A DNA stretch of 64,000 bases from Gordonia westfalica (GTDB lineage: Bacteria; Actinomycetota; Actinomycetes; Mycobacteriales; Mycobacteriaceae): assembly GCF_900105725.1 (NCBI RefSeq), contig NZ_FNLM01000034.1, positions 992,001 through 1,056,000 on the forward strand, read 5' to 3'. Below are positions 41,685 to 51,342 of the stretch, in pieces. The notes below the pieces were generated by a model. The model was given only the letters and a program-made list of their open reading frames with translations, searched no databases and was not told the DNA's origin. Numbering within the stretch: position 1 is the first letter of the stretch; each line of letters opens with the position of its first letter. Position numbers and translations under genes: made by a program.

Positions 41685-42883
41685 GAGAGGGCCGGTTCGG
41701 TCGTCGTGGTCAGGTCACCGCCGCGGGCCCAGCGGTATGAGCCGGGACGGGCCGCCTCGTGGCGGATGAACCACACGGTACCGCGGCAGGCGATCTCCTT
41801 GGCCGTCGCCGCGAGACGTCCGGTCGCCACCATCCGTGCCGGGGAATCGTCCCGCTTGGTGAACTGCAGGGTCGCGGCGCGGCGCCCGATGCTGGTGCAC
41901 TGCGCGGCGAACGCCTGATCGACCTTCTGCGGTCGGTCGCCGGCGATCCGTGCGAGAACGGCGTCGGCGGCCTGCGCCCCCAGGGGCTCGGCGGCCTGGC
42001 AGCTCATCCGCAGGTACATCCCGGCGACCGCCACCGCATCACCCGCCCCGACGATGCGGTCGTCGTCGACGCTCGTCAGGGCGTCGTCGGTGTGCAGCCG
42101 ACCGATCTCATCGGTGGTCAGCCCGCTGTCCGCGGCCAGTTCGGGGGCGACGAACCCGGTGGTGAGGACGGTTGCCGCACTGGGGAGTATCTGCTCGACG
42201 CCGTCGACGTCGACGAGCACCCGGGAGGGATCGACCGCGGTGGCCCGCCCCTCCTCCACGACTTCGACGCCGAGGCGTGCGAGCTGCCGCAGCGTCGCGC
42301 GGCGGGCCCGTGGGCCCACCGAGGGCGCGATGGCACCGCCGCAGACGAGCTTCACCGCGAAACCGCGTTCGGCGAGTTCCGCCGCAGCCTCGATACCGGT
42401 GAGTCCGCCGCCGACGACTACCACCGGGTCGCCCTCGTCGAGCGTCGCGAGATGGTCGCGGAGTCGTTGTGCCGCAGCCCAGTCCGACACCGACCAGGCA
42501 TGCTCGGCGGCCCCGGGGATCTCCGGCGCACGGTGCCGGGTACCGATCGCATAGACCAGGTGGTCGTAGTCGAGGTGCGCGCCCGATGCGAGATGCACGC
42601 GGGCTGCGCCGGCGTCGATGCGCGTCGCGGTGTCGACGACGACGCGGATGTCGTCGGCCAGCACGTCGTCGAAGGCGACCTGCGGGTCACCGGTTCCCGA
42701 GACGAACTGGTGCAACCGGATCCGCTGCACGAAGAACGGCTGCGGATTGACGACCGTGACGTCCACGTCGGGGTTGCGAAGCAGCCGGTTGGCCGCCATC
42801 GCTCCCGCGTAGCCGGCGCCGAGGACGACCACGCGCGTCCTGGTGACCGTCGGGATCTCCCGGGTGGTGTCGGTGATGCTCAT
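41681..42883 (-). CDS. NDH-2-like FAD-dependent oxidoreductase
   Basis: A 400-residue pyridine nucleotide-disulfide oxidoreductase fold protein. The FAD-binding VVVLGAGYAGAMAANRLL is near residue 18, the NAD(P)H-binding VVVGGGLTGIEAAAEL near 160, and the FAD-closing VGAGDAVAV near 285. It resembles type II NADH dehydrogenases but lacks an evident C-terminal membrane helix. It is the first gene of a two-gene operon with an ECF41 sigma factor and is probably its target. Electron acceptor unknown. Confidence 0.88.
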   Translation of the reverse strand: MSITDTTREIPTVTRTRVVVLGAGYAGAMAANRLLRNPDVDVTVVNPQPFFVQRIRLHQFVSGTGDPQVAFDDVLADDIRVVVDTATRIDAGAARVHLASGAHLDYDHLVYAIGTRHRAPEIPGAAEHAWSVSDWAAAQRLRDHLATLDEGDPVVVVGGGLTGIEAAAELAERGFAVKLVCGGAIAPSVGPRARRATLRQLARLGVEVVEEGRATAVDPSRVLVDVDGVEQILPSAATVLTTGFVAPELAADSGLTTDEIGRLHTDDALTSVDDDRIVGAGDAVAVAGMYLRMSCQAAEPLGAQAADAVLARIAGDRPQKVDQAFAAQCTSIGRRAATLQFTKRDDSPARMVATGRLAATAKEIACRGTVWFIRHEAARPGSYRWARGGDLTTTTEPALS

Positions 42884-42923
42884 CGTCCTGCCTTCCGTCG
42901 GTGTTCGAGGTGGTCATCCTCGA

Positions 42924-42950
42924 GACACCGACGGCCGGCAAAACGTGACA
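42924..42950 (-). promoter_or_regulatory. Possible ECF41-dependent promoter
   Basis: On the minus strand TGTCACG (42944-42950) is followed 16 bases later by TGTC (42924-42927), 40 bases before the oxidoreductase ATG. The ECF41 consensus as I recall it is TGTCACA with CGTC, so each part has one mismatch. A CGTC is also present at a shorter spacing (42930-42933). The site is suggestive only. Confidence 0.4.
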
Positions 42951-42969
42951 GCTGGCAGGGAATCGCCGG

Positions 42970-45900
42970 TCAGCCGACCTTCGCGACGTCGGCGGTCACG
43001 CCGTCGCCTAGCTCGATGGCACCCGGCGCCCCGTCGGCGGCGACGTCGAACTCCACGGCGAGAACCTCGCCGGCGATGAGGCCGGCGTGGGTCTGCGCCC
43101 ACTCGAGGCGCTCGGCGGGGACGACGAGGCGCACCGTGATCCGATCGGAGACGTCGAGGTCGAGGTTGCGGCGCGCATCCTGCAGCTCGCGGACGCGGTC
43201 CTTCGCCCAGCCCTCGGCCTCCAGCTCGGGGGTGACCGCGGTGTCGAGGACGACGAGTCCCCGTCCACCGGGCAGCTCCGCGGTGGAGTCGGGTTCGACG
43301 GCCACCAGACGGCGCGAGAACTCGCCGTCGTGCAGCTCGATGCCGTCGGCGACGACGACCTCGGAACCGTCGGCACCGGTCTGCACCGACCAGTTGCCCG
43401 ACTTCACGGCCTTGATCGCGCGCTGCACGTCCTTGCCCAGACGCGGCCCCGCCGCGCGGGCGTTGACCGCGATCTCGTACCGCCCGTACTCGCTGGCGTC
43501 GGTCGCGAGAGTGACCGTCTTGACGTTCATCTCGTCCTTGACCAGGTCGACGTAGGGCTCGAGCGCCGCTGCCGTGGACGAGGCGACGGTCAGGCCGGGC
43601 AGCGGCAGACGCACGCGCAGCTTGTTGGCCTTGCGCACGCTGGACGCGACCGAGCAGACCGCCTGGACCTCGTCCATGGCGCTGACGAGGTCGGCGTCGG
43701 CGGGCAGCTCGTCGGCCGACGGCCAGTCGGCCAGGTGCACCGACCGCTCGCCGGTGAGCCCGCGCCAGATGGCCTCGGTCGCCAGCGGCAGCAGCGGCGA
43801 CGCCAGGCGGCACGCCACTTCGAGCACCGTGTACAGGGTGTCGAAGGCGTCGGTGTCCTCGTCCTGACCGGCCCAGAACCGTGCGCGCGAACGACGCACG
43901 TACCAGTTGGTCAGTGCTTCGACGAACTCACGGAACGCATCGCACGCACCGGCGATGTCGTAGGTGTCGAGCGCCTCGGTCATGGTGTCGCGCGTGGTCG
44001 CGAGCTTCGCCAGGATGTAGCGGTCCAGGACGTTCTCCGAGTCGGTCCGCCACGTGGCGGGCCGGTCCGCGTAGAGCTGCAGGAAGCTGTAGGCATTCCA
44101 CAGCGGCAGCAGCGCCTGCCGGACACCCTCGCGGATGCCGCGCTCGGTGACGACGAGGTTGCCGCCCCGCAGGATCGGCGAGGCCATCAGGAACCAGCGC
44201 ATCGCGTCCGATCCGTCACGGTCGAAGACCTCGTTGACGTCCGGGTAGTTGCGCTTGGACTTGGACATCTTCTGGCCGTCGTCACCCAGCACGATGCCGT
44301 GTGCGGCAACGGTCTTGAACGCGGGACGGTCGAACAGCGCGGTCGCCAGCACGTGCATCGTGTAGAACCAGCCGCGCGTCTGACCGTTGTACTCGACGAT
44401 GAAGTCGCCCGGGTTGTGGGCCGGCACCCCAACAGATCGGGCCGACGCCGACTCACCCCCGTCGGAATCACTACCGTCGAACCAGTCGCGGTTCTCGAAC
44501 GGGTAGTGCACCTGGGCGTAGGGCATCGAGCCCGACTCGAACCAGCAGTCGAGGACCTCGGGCACCCGGCGCATGGTCGAATTCCCGCTCGGGTCATCCG
44601 GATTCGGGCGGGTCAGATCGTCGATGAACGGCCGGTGCAGGTTGTCCGGACGCACACCGAAGTCGCGCTCGAGCTCGTCGAGCGAGCCGTAGACGTCGAT
44701 GCGCGGGAACTCTGGGTCGTCGGAGATCCACACCGGGATCGGCGCACCCCAGTAGCGGTTGCGGCTGATGTTCCAGTCGCGCGCGCCTTCGAGCCACTTG
44801 CCGAACTGTCCGTCGCGGATGTGCTCGGGCACCCAGGTGATCTGCTTGTTCAGCTCGACCATCCGGTCGCGGAACTGGGTGACCGCGACGAACCACGACG
44901 GCACCGCCATGTAGATGAGCGGCTGTCCCGACCGCCACGAGTGCGGGTAGGAGTGCTCGATGGTCTCGTGGCGCAGGATGCGGCCGGCCGCCTTGAGGTC
45001 CTTGATGATGACCGGGTTGGCGTCGAAGACCATCAGGCCCTCATACGGCGGGACCTGCGAGGTGAAGCGGCCGCCCGGATCGAGCGGCTGGACGACCTCG
45101 ATGTCGTTCGCGGTCGCGAGGTCCATGTCCTCCTCACCGAAGGCCGGCGCGAGGTGGACGACGCCGGTACCGCTGTCGGTGGTGACGTAGTCGGCGAGCA
45201 GCACGCGATGCGAATTGGGGTGTCCGACGAAGAAGTCGAACGGCGGCGTGTAAGAGAGGTCCGCCAGGTCCTTGCCCAGATGGGTACCGATCACCTCGGG
45301 TTCGGCGATCTCCTTGGCATAGGCACCCAGCAGCGCCTCGGCCAGCAGGTACTGCTGACCGTCGGCGGCCTTGACGTGGACGTAGGTGACCTCGGGGTTG
45401 ACCGCGATCGCGAGGTTCGACGGCAGCGTCCAGGGCGTCGTGGTCCAGATGAGCGCGTTGACGCCGTCGAGCGAGGCCAGCGGGCCCTCGGGCACCGACA
45501 GCGGCATCCGCACGGTCACCGCCGGGTCCTGACGCATCCGGTAGGCGTCGTCGAGCTTGGACTCCTGGTTCGACAGCGGTGTCTGCTCGTACCAGCTGTA
45601 CGGCAGCACGCGGTAGCCCTGGTAGATCAGGCCCTTGTCGAAGAGTGCCTTGAACGCCCACATGACCGACTCCATGAAGTCGAGGTCGAGCGTCTTGTAG
45701 TCGTTGTCGAAGTCCACCCAGCGCGCCTGACGGGTCACGTAGTCGCGCCACTCGCCGGTGTAGCGGAGAACCGAGTCACGGCAGTACTCGTTGAACTTCT
45801 CCATGCCCATCTTCTCGATCTCCGACTTGTCGGTGATCCCGAGCTGGCGTTCGGCTTCGAGTTCGGCGGGCAGACCGTGTGTGTCCCAACCGAATCGGCG

Positions 45901-46218
45901 CTCGACCTTCTTGCCGCGCATGGTCTGGTACCGAGGTACCACATCCTTGACGTAGCCGGTGAGCAGGTGGCCGTAGTGCGGCAGGCCGTTGGCGAAGGGC
46001 GGGCCGTCGTAGAAGACGAATTCCTCGGCGTCGGCGCGATTGGAGATGGAGGCGGCGAAGGTCGAGTCGGCGTCCCAGTACTTAAGGACGTTCTCCTCCA
46101 CGGACGGGAAATCGGGGGCGCTGCGGCCCGTCCCACCTGTCATGTCGACCTTGGGGTACACACGCCCGGTCGGGTTGGCGCCCGTCTCGTTCGTGCCCGT
46201 CTCGTTGACGTTGGTCAC
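42970..46218 (-). CDS. ileS: Isoleucyl-tRNA synthetase IleS
   Basis: A 1082-residue class I synthetase. The HIGH motif appears as HYGH (residues 81-84) in [14 protein letters not shown] and the second as KMSKS near 648. The editing domain lies between, and the anticodon-binding and C-terminal regions follow. About 20 residues ([17 protein letters not shown]) are inserted near residue 590. The GTG start has GAGGAGA nine bases upstream, within the T-box expression platform. The gene stands alone, with the ECF41 operon downstream and the T-box upstream. Confidence 0.97.
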   Translation of the reverse strand: MTNVNETGTNETGANPTGRVYPKVDMTGGTGRSAPDFPSVEENVLKYWDADSTFAASISNRADAEEFVFYDGPPFANGLPHYGHLLTGYVKDVVPRYQTMRGKKVERRFGWDTHGLPAELEAERQLGITDKSEIEKMGMEKFNEYCRDSVLRYTGEWRDYVTRQARWVDFDNDYKTLDLDFMESVMWAFKALFDKGLIYQGYRVLPYSWYEQTPLSNQESKLDDAYRMRQDPAVTVRMPLSVPEGPLASLDGVNALIWTTTPWTLPSNLAIAVNPEVTYVHVKAADGQQYLLAEALLGAYAKEIAEPEVIGTHLGKDLADLSYTPPFDFFVGHPNSHRVLLADYVTTDSGTGVVHLAPAFGEEDMDLATANDIEVVQPLDPGGRFTSQVPPYEGLMVFDANPVIIKDLKAAGRILRHETIEHSYPHSWRSGQPLIYMAVPSWFVAVTQFRDRMVELNKQITWVPEHIRDGQFGKWLEGARDWNISRNRYWGAPIPVWISDDPEFPRIDVYGSLDELERDFGVRPDNLHRPFIDDLTRPNPDDPSGNSTMRRVPEVLDCWFESGSMPYAQVHYPFENRDWFDGSDSDGGESASARSVGVPAHNPGDFIVEYNGQTRGWFYTMHVLATALFDRPAFKTVAAHGIVLGDDGQKMSKSKRNYPDVNEVFDRDGSDAMRWFLMASPILRGGNLVVTERGIREGVRQALLPLWNAYSFLQLYADRPATWRTDSENVLDRYILAKLATTRDTMTEALDTYDIAGACDAFREFVEALTNWYVRRSRARFWAGQDEDTDAFDTLYTVLEVACRLASPLLPLATEAIWRGLTGERSVHLADWPSADELPADADLVSAMDEVQAVCSVASSVRKANKLRVRLPLPGLTVASSTAAALEPYVDLVKDEMNVKTVTLATDASEYGRYEIAVNARAAGPRLGKDVQRAIKAVKSGNWSVQTGADGSEVVVADGIELHDGEFSRRLVAVEPDSTAELPGGRGLVVLDTAVTPELEAEGWAKDRVRELQDARRNLDLDVSDRITVRLVVPAERLEWAQTHAGLIAGEVLAVEFDVAADGAPGAIELGDGVTADVAKVG

Positions 46219-46447
46219 GGCTCGTCTCCTCGTGCCTGGTGATGTCTCTCCTCGGCACGGGGACGCACACCGTCAGGTCTGCGCGGTACCACCCCGCTTG
46301 CGCCGGAGATCCGGCGCCGCTCATCGGATCGCGCGGGTCTCCCGTACGGTCCTGCGGCTGTGACGGGCCACTCCCGCCCGGTTCTACTGGGAGCCGCGGA
46401 CGGCTCGGTTCTTCCGGGTGCTCCCCGGTGATGGCCGGATCGACGCG
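46219..46447 (-). ncRNA. T-box riboswitch (ileS leader, translational type)
   Basis: The leader carries the T-box sequence TGGTACCGCG (minus strand, 46282-46291), which pairs with the uncharged tRNA acceptor end. Upstream is stem III, a perfect GCGCCGG/CCGGCGC hairpin with loop ATCT (46300-46317). The specifier is ATC (46430-46432) in GGCCATCACCGG, an isoleucine codon. GGGGAGCACCCGGAAGAACC near it is typical of actinobacterial ileS leaders with a short stem I. The ribosome site GAGGAG lies directly after the T-box, so control is likely at translation: uncharged tRNA-Ile would open it. Confidence 0.93.
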
Positions 46448-46453
46448 TCAACC

Positions 46454-46459
46454 AGTGTA
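46454..46459 (-). promoter_or_regulatory. Likely -10 element of ileS
   Basis: TACACT on the minus strand, about seven bases before the predicted start of the T-box leader. A clear -35 is not seen; its place is taken by the arm of the hairpin at 46460-46513. Confidence 0.5.
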
Positions 46460-46513
46460 ACGACGCACCGCCCGGACAGGCGAATCGGTATCGCTGTCCG
46501 GGCGGTGCGTCGT
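46460..46513. terminator. Strong hairpin with 20-base arms
   Basis: ACGACGCACCGCCCGGACAG (46460-46479) and its exact reverse complement (46494-46513) flank a 14-base loop. It follows the end of the minus-strand membrane protein gene (46548) by 35 bases and abuts the ileS -10 element. It is best read as that gene's terminator, although no T-run follows. It would also cover the -35 region of the ileS promoter. Confidence 0.8.
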
Positions 46514-46547
46514 CGTGTTGACGAGAATCGTCCTACGACGGGGAAGA

Positions 46548-47411
46548 TCAGTCGAGCGGTGGGCGCCAGTTCGGGTCGAGCGGATCGAAATCCGGGGCAC
46601 GACGCCGGCCGGGCCTCGGTTCGGGTGTCTCCGGAGTCTCACTCCGGGGCCGCTCCCGCGACTGCGCGGAATCGGTCCGCGGAGGTACCTGGTCCTGCCC
46701 CAATGCCGGACGCTGCCCTGGAGACTGCTGTCCGGAAGGCTGCTGCCCGTACTGCTGCTGGGGACCCGACGATGGCGTTCTGTTCTCGGGCGCCCCGTAC
46801 TGCGGAGGGCGTGGCCCCGGCCGGGACGGACCCGACGGGAACGGACCGGACTGGGGCGGCATCGGCCGCGGTGGCTGTCCGCCAGATTGCTGCGGCTCCC
46901 TACCCACGGGCTCGCCGACCGAGCGCAGGTAGTCCTCGAGATTGCCCTCGCGCCGCTCCGGCGCCGGGCGGCTCTCGGGTGCCGGCGGACGATCACTCGA
47001 CGACTGAGAAGTCGACGGCCGGGACGGTGCACCCATCCCCGGTTCGAAGGACGGGGCCTCGTAGGCCGCCGTCTCCGCGTCGGAGCCGGTGTCCCGAGCG
47101 GGTGGCGTCGCCGGCGGATTACGGCGTGTCGGTGACTCGTCACCGGCATCTCGCCGTTCACCGCCGGACCCGGCGTGCTCGCGATCGACCGCGTCGTCGG
47201 TGTCGTCATCGCGTCCGGCTCCCGGGATCATGTCCTCCAGCGATCGGGCGGAGTCCCGGTTACGACCCGAGAACACGTCGACGAGCAGGAAGGTCAGGCC
47301 GAGGAGGCAGATGACGATGCAGGCAACGGCGAGCCACACGGTCCCGGTGATGAGACCGAGGATGAGCAGCACGAACCCGATGAGGGTCGCGGCCAGGGCC
47401 AAGGTCAGCAC
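46548..47411 (-). CDS. Membrane protein with long disordered tail, downstream of wag31
   Basis: A 287-residue protein. Two hydrophobic helices lie within the first 50 residues (TLALAATLIGFVLLILGLI and VWLAVACIVICLLGLTFLLV). The remaining 235 residues are rich in Pro, Gln, Arg, Ser and Gly (QPPRPMPPQSGPFPSGP) and are surely disordered. M. tuberculosis has a smaller membrane protein (Rv2144c) at the same place after wag31, so it may be linked to growth or division. The GTG start at 47411 is 33 bases after the wag31 stop. Function unknown. Confidence 0.8.
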   Translation of the reverse strand: MLTLALAATLIGFVLLILGLITGTVWLAVACIVICLLGLTFLLVDVFSGRNRDSARSLEDMIPGAGRDDDTDDAVDREHAGSGGERRDAGDESPTRRNPPATPPARDTGSDAETAAYEAPSFEPGMGAPSRPSTSQSSSDRPPAPESRPAPERREGNLEDYLRSVGEPVGREPQQSGGQPPRPMPPQSGPFPSGPSRPGPRPPQYGAPENRTPSSGPQQQYGQQPSGQQSPGQRPALGQDQVPPRTDSAQSRERPRSETPETPEPRPGRRRAPDFDPLDPNWRPPLD

Positions 47412-47444
47412 ATCACCAGCCTAGGGTGCATGTCCGGCGCGAGG

Positions 47445-48260
47445 TCAGCTCGGCGAGTAGCTGCTGAAACCGCCGCTGCCCGGATCGTTCGAGAACGACT
47501 GATCAGGACGACCACCCTCGACCGGTGCCGCGCTCCCGCGCTGCTGCAGCTCCTCGAGCTGCGACTCCAGGTAGGTCTTCAGGCGGGTGCGGTACTCGCG
47601 CTCGAAGGTCTTGAGCTGTTCGATCCGGCCCTCGAGCACACCGCGCTGCTGGTTGATCGTGCCCATGATCTCGCTGTGCTTGCGCTCGGCGTCGCTCTGC
47701 AGCGCGTCCGCTCGCTCCTGCGCCTGGCGCAGCTGGGCCTCGGAACGCGTCTGGGCGTCGGCCAAGATGGCCTCCGAACGCTGGCGCGCGTCGGCGAGCA
47801 TGGCGTCGGACTTGCTCTGGGCCTCCGAGACCAGCGTGTCGGCGCGGGTCTGCGCGTCGGCCAGCATGGCGTCGGCGTCCGACCGGGCGCTGCCGGTCAG
47901 GCGGTCTGCGGTGTCCTGCGCGAGCGCGAGGACACGGGCGGCGCGGACATTGGCGTCGTCGTCGACCACAGGCGCGGCGGGCTGCTGGACCGGAGCGGGC
48001 TGCTCCTGCACCGGCGGCTTGGCGAACATCTGGGTCCGCTCCTCCGCGGGGGCGGCGCCGGCTCCCGACCGGGCGTCGGCGAGCTCACCCTCGAGCTCCT
48101 CGACGCGCTGCTTCAGGTCGGTGTTCTCTTCGATCAGCCGGGCGAGCTCGGCCTCGACGAAATCGAGGAACTGATCGACCTCATCCTCGTTGTAGCCGCG
48201 CTTACCGATAGGCGGTTTGCTGAACGCGACGTTGTGCACATCAGCTGGAGTCAGCCGCAT
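47445..48260 (-). CDS. wag31: DivIVA/Wag31 polar growth protein
   Basis: A 271-residue coiled-coil scaffold of the cell pole. The N-terminal DivIVA domain [13 protein letters not shown]...[17 protein letters not shown] covers residues 1-50; a Pro/Gln-rich linker (about 75-115) leads to a long coiled coil of Ala/Asp/Gln heptads (to about 235) and a short disordered tail. The ATG at 48260 has GAGGGGAA upstream and gives the conserved N-terminus; the frame is open for 29 codons more but these are not conserved. It recruits the elongation machinery and is often phosphorylated by PknA/PknB in relatives. Confidence 0.96.
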   Translation of the reverse strand: MRLTPADVHNVAFSKPPIGKRGYNEDEVDQFLDFVEAELARLIEENTDLKQRVEELEGELADARSGAGAAPAEERTQMFAKPPVQEQPAPVQQPAAPVVDDDANVRAARVLALAQDTADRLTGSARSDADAMLADAQTRADTLVSEAQSKSDAMLADARQRSEAILADAQTRSEAQLRQAQERADALQSDAERKHSEIMGTINQQRGVLEGRIEQLKTFEREYRTRLKTYLESQLEELQQRGSAAPVEGGRPDQSFSNDPGSGGFSSYSPS

Positions 48261-48560
48261 GTCGGTTCCCCTCGTGTCTGTGGTGAAGCTTGTGTTGAGT
48301 TGGCGTGCCGTCCAACCCGGATCTCTCGACGTGAGTCGTTCGACCAATACAGGTTGACACTAACTATTCATACCAGTCAAAAATCGTAACTGGCGTCCAA
48401 TCCTGTCACATGCGAACCGTAGGTTGCACTCTTTGATGCTCAGCCGGATCGAAACTCCACCGATTCGCCAGAACATCTGGAGACGACCACCAACGGTAGT
48501 CCATCGCCGTACCTCAAGGTACCCGGGTGACAGGGTCCCGGTGCCCGAGTCGCGGGCGGT
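48261..48560 (-). promoter_or_regulatory. Wag31 upstream region
   Basis: A 300-base gap without a gene. The segment 48345-48435 is clearly AT-richer than its surroundings (TTTTTGACTGGTATGAATAG on the minus strand) and should hold the wag31 promoter, but no well-spaced -35/-10 pair stands out. The part next to yggT (48480-48550) is GC-rich with short CGGGTACC-type repeats. Confidence 0.4.
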
Positions 48561-48902
48561 CTAGGAACGGGCGAGAGCCACCGCGGTGGCGAGCGAATCG
48601 GCGACCGCGTCGGCGCGGAGACCATTGACGACATTCATGGCGATGATGACGACGAGCATGACGATCATCAGCGACAGATCCAGACGGATCGGGCCGAGCG
48701 GGATCGGCGGCAGGATCCGGCGCAGCGCCTTGATGGGCGGATCGGTCGCGGTGAACACCGTCTCGATGATCACGACCGCCACCCCGGTGGGCCGCCACTC
48801 ACGGGCAAACGTCCGCACCAACTCGACGACGAGCCGGCCGAGGAGGAACAACCAGAACACCAACAGGACGTAGTACAAGACGCCCAACAGAATCGCAGCC
48901 AC
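48561..48902 (-). CDS. yggT: YggT family membrane protein
   Basis: A 113-residue protein with two to three membrane helices (LLGVLYYVLLVFWLFLLGRLV and LSLMIVMLVVIIAMNVV) and the conserved TDPPIKALRRILPP block between them. Members of this family lie between sepF and divIVA in many actinobacteria and are thought to help division or osmotic balance; the role is not settled. The GTG start is 56 bases after sepF. Confidence 0.9.
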   Translation of the reverse strand: MAAILLGVLYYVLLVFWLFLLGRLVVELVRTFAREWRPTGVAVVIIETVFTATDPPIKALRRILPPIPLGPIRLDLSLMIVMLVVIIAMNVVNGLRADAVADSLATAVALARS

Positions 48903-48958
48903 GCGTCAAGATTGCCTGAAGAGCACCGGACGGCGCGAACCGAGGGTGCCCACCTGCA

Positions 48959-49675
48959 TCAGGAGTGGTTGTAGAAGCCGGTCTCGGCGATCTTGCGACG
49001 ATCCTCGGGCGACACATCGACGTCGGCCGGCGAGAGCAGGAAGACCTTGGTGGCGACCTTGTCGAAGGAGCCGCGCAGCGCGAACGCGAGGCCTGCGGCG
49101 AAGTCGACGAGACGCTTGGCGTCGTCGTTGGTCATGTCGACCAGGTCCATGATGACCGGGTTGCCGTCGCGGAAGCGCTCACCGATCGTGCGGGCCTCGC
49201 CGTAATCCGACGGACGCAGGGTGGTGATCTTCTGCAGCGGGCCGTCGGCGAAGACGCGCTCGAGTTCCCGGTGCTCGGCACTGGCCGGTCGCGACGAGGC
49301 GGCACGCAGGGCTGCACTCGACGAACGCTGCAGCGGCTCGAGGCGCGCGGCGGAACGCATCGGCGCCTCGGGCGCCGGCCGCGGTCCGGCGTAGGCGAAC
49401 TCGGGGGCGAACTCGCCGGCGAGTTCGTATCCGCCGTCGAAATGACGGTCGTCGTAGGCCAGCTCGTCGCGGTAGCCGGCCTCACGGAAGCCGCCGTCAC
49501 GGAGCGGGGGCTCGTAGCCGGGCTCGTAGGCACCGTCGCCGTAGTAGTCGTCACGATAGGCACGCTCACGCGACGGGGCGCGCAGCGCCGAGCCCGACTC
49601 CTCGAGGTAGTCGTCCTCGTACTCGCTGGGCGGCACCATGCCGAAATAAGCCTTGAACTTCTGCATCGTGGTCAT
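48959..49675 (-). CDS. sepF: Cell division protein SepF
   Basis: A 238-residue protein that links FtsZ to the membrane. The N-terminus [26 protein letters not shown] includes the amphipathic anchor; a Tyr/Asp/Pro-rich linker covers about 25-140, and the folded SepF domain ([30 protein letters not shown]...) is at about 145-235. The ATG at 49675 is preferred over longer starts because the conserved N-terminus begins there and AGAGAGG precedes it. It lies in the ftsZ-pgeF-yggS-sepF-yggT-wag31 order. Confidence 0.95.
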   Translation of the reverse strand: MTTMQKFKAYFGMVPPSEYEDDYLEESGSALRAPSRERAYRDDYYGDGAYEPGYEPPLRDGGFREAGYRDELAYDDRHFDGGYELAGEFAPEFAYAGPRPAPEAPMRSAARLEPLQRSSSAALRAASSRPASAEHRELERVFADGPLQKITTLRPSDYGEARTIGERFRDGNPVIMDLVDMTNDDAKRLVDFAAGLAFALRGSFDKVATKVFLLSPADVDVSPEDRRKIAETGFYNHS

Positions 49676-49797
49676 TGTCGGCCTCTCTGTCGTGCGACGC
49701 CGGTGTGCAGCCGTGCCGGATGGTGCATCTGATGTCACTGTGCTTGTTGAGATGTCTGCGCTTGTTGTGCCACTTGGTTCTGTTGTTACCAATGTGA

Positions 49798-50553
49798 TTA
49801 CTGAGAGAGTAGCGGCCGATCGCCCATGATCGCGGTTCCGACACGCACGCATGTCGACCCGGCCGCAACCGCCTCCTCCATGTCACCGGACATACCCGCG
49901 GACAGTTCGACAGCGTCGGGGAACTGATTCCGAAAAGCGTTGTGAATACGGGCGGATTCGGCCATCCAGCGCTTCCGTTCACCACTGAGCGGAGCGATGA
50001 CCATGAGTCCGCACAGGGTCAGCGCATCGTCGTTCGACACCTGTTCGGCGAGTGCCGGGAGATCCGCCTCGACGACTCCACCACGCTGCGGGTCTCCGTC
50101 GAGGCTCACCTGGAGCAGCACGCCGAGAGGCTCGGCCCGCTCCCCTTCGTCGAGCGCGGCGCGCGCGGCCCGACCCAGGGCGTCGACCACCTTCGGACGG
50201 TCCACCGAGTGCACCGCACGCGCCCAGCGGGCGATGGATCGGGCCTTCTTCGACTGGACCGTGCCGATCATGTCGAACACCGGTACGTCGGCGACATCGG
50301 CCGGACTCCAGTCGGCGAGCACCTCGGCGACCTTGCGTCCGGCCTCGGGCTCACGGGACTCCCCGAACTCCCGTACGCCCAGGCTCAACAGCCGCCGGAC
50401 GTCGTCGGCCGGGAAGTACTTGGTGACGACCAGGAGCTCACACGAACCGGCCGGGCGGCCGGCAGCCGCGACGGCCGCGTCGAGCCGCCCGCGCACCGCG
50501 TCGAGTCGCCCGGACAGCTCGGCGGTGCGTGCGTCATCGAGAGAGTCGCTCAT
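49798..50553 (-). CDS. yggS: YggS family PLP homeostasis protein
   Basis: A 251-residue PLP-binding protein of the alanine racemase-like fold. The PLP lysine is in [10 protein letters not shown], with [10 protein letters not shown] and the final phosphate-binding VRVGTAIMG typical of the family. It controls free PLP and amino acid balance. ATG 50553 is chosen; an ATG three codons upstream (50562) is also possible. The gap to sepF (about 122 bases) is AT-richer than average and may hold a promoter. Confidence 0.93.
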   Translation of the reverse strand: MSDSLDDARTAELSGRLDAVRGRLDAAVAAAGRPAGSCELLVVTKYFPADDVRRLLSLGVREFGESREPEAGRKVAEVLADWSPADVADVPVFDMIGTVQSKKARSIARWARAVHSVDRPKVVDALGRAARAALDEGERAEPLGVLLQVSLDGDPQRGGVVEADLPALAEQVSNDDALTLCGLMVIAPLSGERKRWMAESARIHNAFRNQFPDAVELSAGMSGDMEEAVAAGSTCVRVGTAIMGDRPLLSQ

Positions 50554-50611
50554 GTCCCCCATCATTCCCCGTGCGGAGCACCCGACATTCCCCGCGTGGA
50601 GCACCGGGGGC

Positions 50612-51337
50612 CTACTCCCCGTCCGGTGCACTCTCGTCGTCCATCCAGATCACCGACGCCAGGCGGCCGGTCGGTGCGCCACGTCGGTGGCTGAAGAGGC
50701 TCAGGTCCGAGATCGTGCAGCGCGGGTCCACCGCGACACCGGCGACCCCGGCCTCGAGGAGCTGGCGTCGCAGGCCGGCGCGGAGGTCGAGACCGGCGGT
50801 GCCCTTCTTCGTGCGACTGGCACTGCCGGGGAGACGCTTCTCGACGTCGGCCTGCATCGCCGCCGGGACCTCGTACTGCTCGCCGGAGGCCGCCGGGCCG
50901 AGGAAGGCGCCGATCGAGGAGATCCGGGCGCCGAGCTCGACCATCACCTTGAGCGTCTCGCGCACGATCCCGATACGTGCCCCGACGCGTCCGGCGTGGA
51001 CACCGGCGATGACGCCGGCCTCGTCGTCGCTGAGGAGGACCGGCACGCAGTCGGCCGACAGCACCGCGAGGGCCAGCCCCGGTGTGGTGGTCACGAGCGC
51101 GTCGGTCGCGGGGACCGGCTCGGTGACCGGCCCGTCGACGACCGTCACGTTGCGGCTGTGGATCTGTTCCATCCACACGACCGACGACGCGGGCAGCCCG
51201 ATCTGGTCGGCCAGACGACTTCTGTTGGCGGCCACCGCGGCCGGGTCGTCTCCGACATGGTCACCGAGATTGAACGAGTCATACGGTGCCACCGAGACGC
51301 CTCCGGCACGCGTGGTGACCACACGGCGTACCCGCAT
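50612..51337 (-). CDS. pgeF: Peptidoglycan editing factor PgeF (YfiH, laccase-like domain)
   Basis: A 241-residue protein of the YfiH family, which removes wrongly incorporated residues from cell wall precursors. Metal-binding motifs are QIHS (about 58-61), SADCVP and GVHAGR. It starts five bases after the ftsZ stop, so it is probably co-transcribed with ftsZ as in most actinobacteria. Confidence 0.92.
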   Translation of the reverse strand: MRVRRVVTTRAGGVSVAPYDSFNLGDHVGDDPAAVAANRSRLADQIGLPASSVVWMEQIHSRNVTVVDGPVTEPVPATDALVTTTPGLALAVLSADCVPVLLSDDEAGVIAGVHAGRVGARIGIVRETLKVMVELGARISSIGAFLGPAASGEQYEVPAAMQADVEKRLPGSASRTKKGTAGLDLRAGLRRQLLEAGVAGVAVDPRCTISDLSLFSHRRGAPTGRLASVIWMDDESAPDGE

Positions 51338-51342
51338 CGGGG

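Noticed and set aside
39244..42950. Defence island or mobile element in the accessory patch
   Set aside because: No integrase, transposase, nuclease or toxin genes; base composition is like the surroundings.
43087..46242. Very long plus-strand open frame (over 1000 codons) opposite ileS
   Set aside because: It mirrors the ileS codons, its composition is Arg/Asp/Val-rich without motifs, and it is the usual GC-bias shadow of a real gene.
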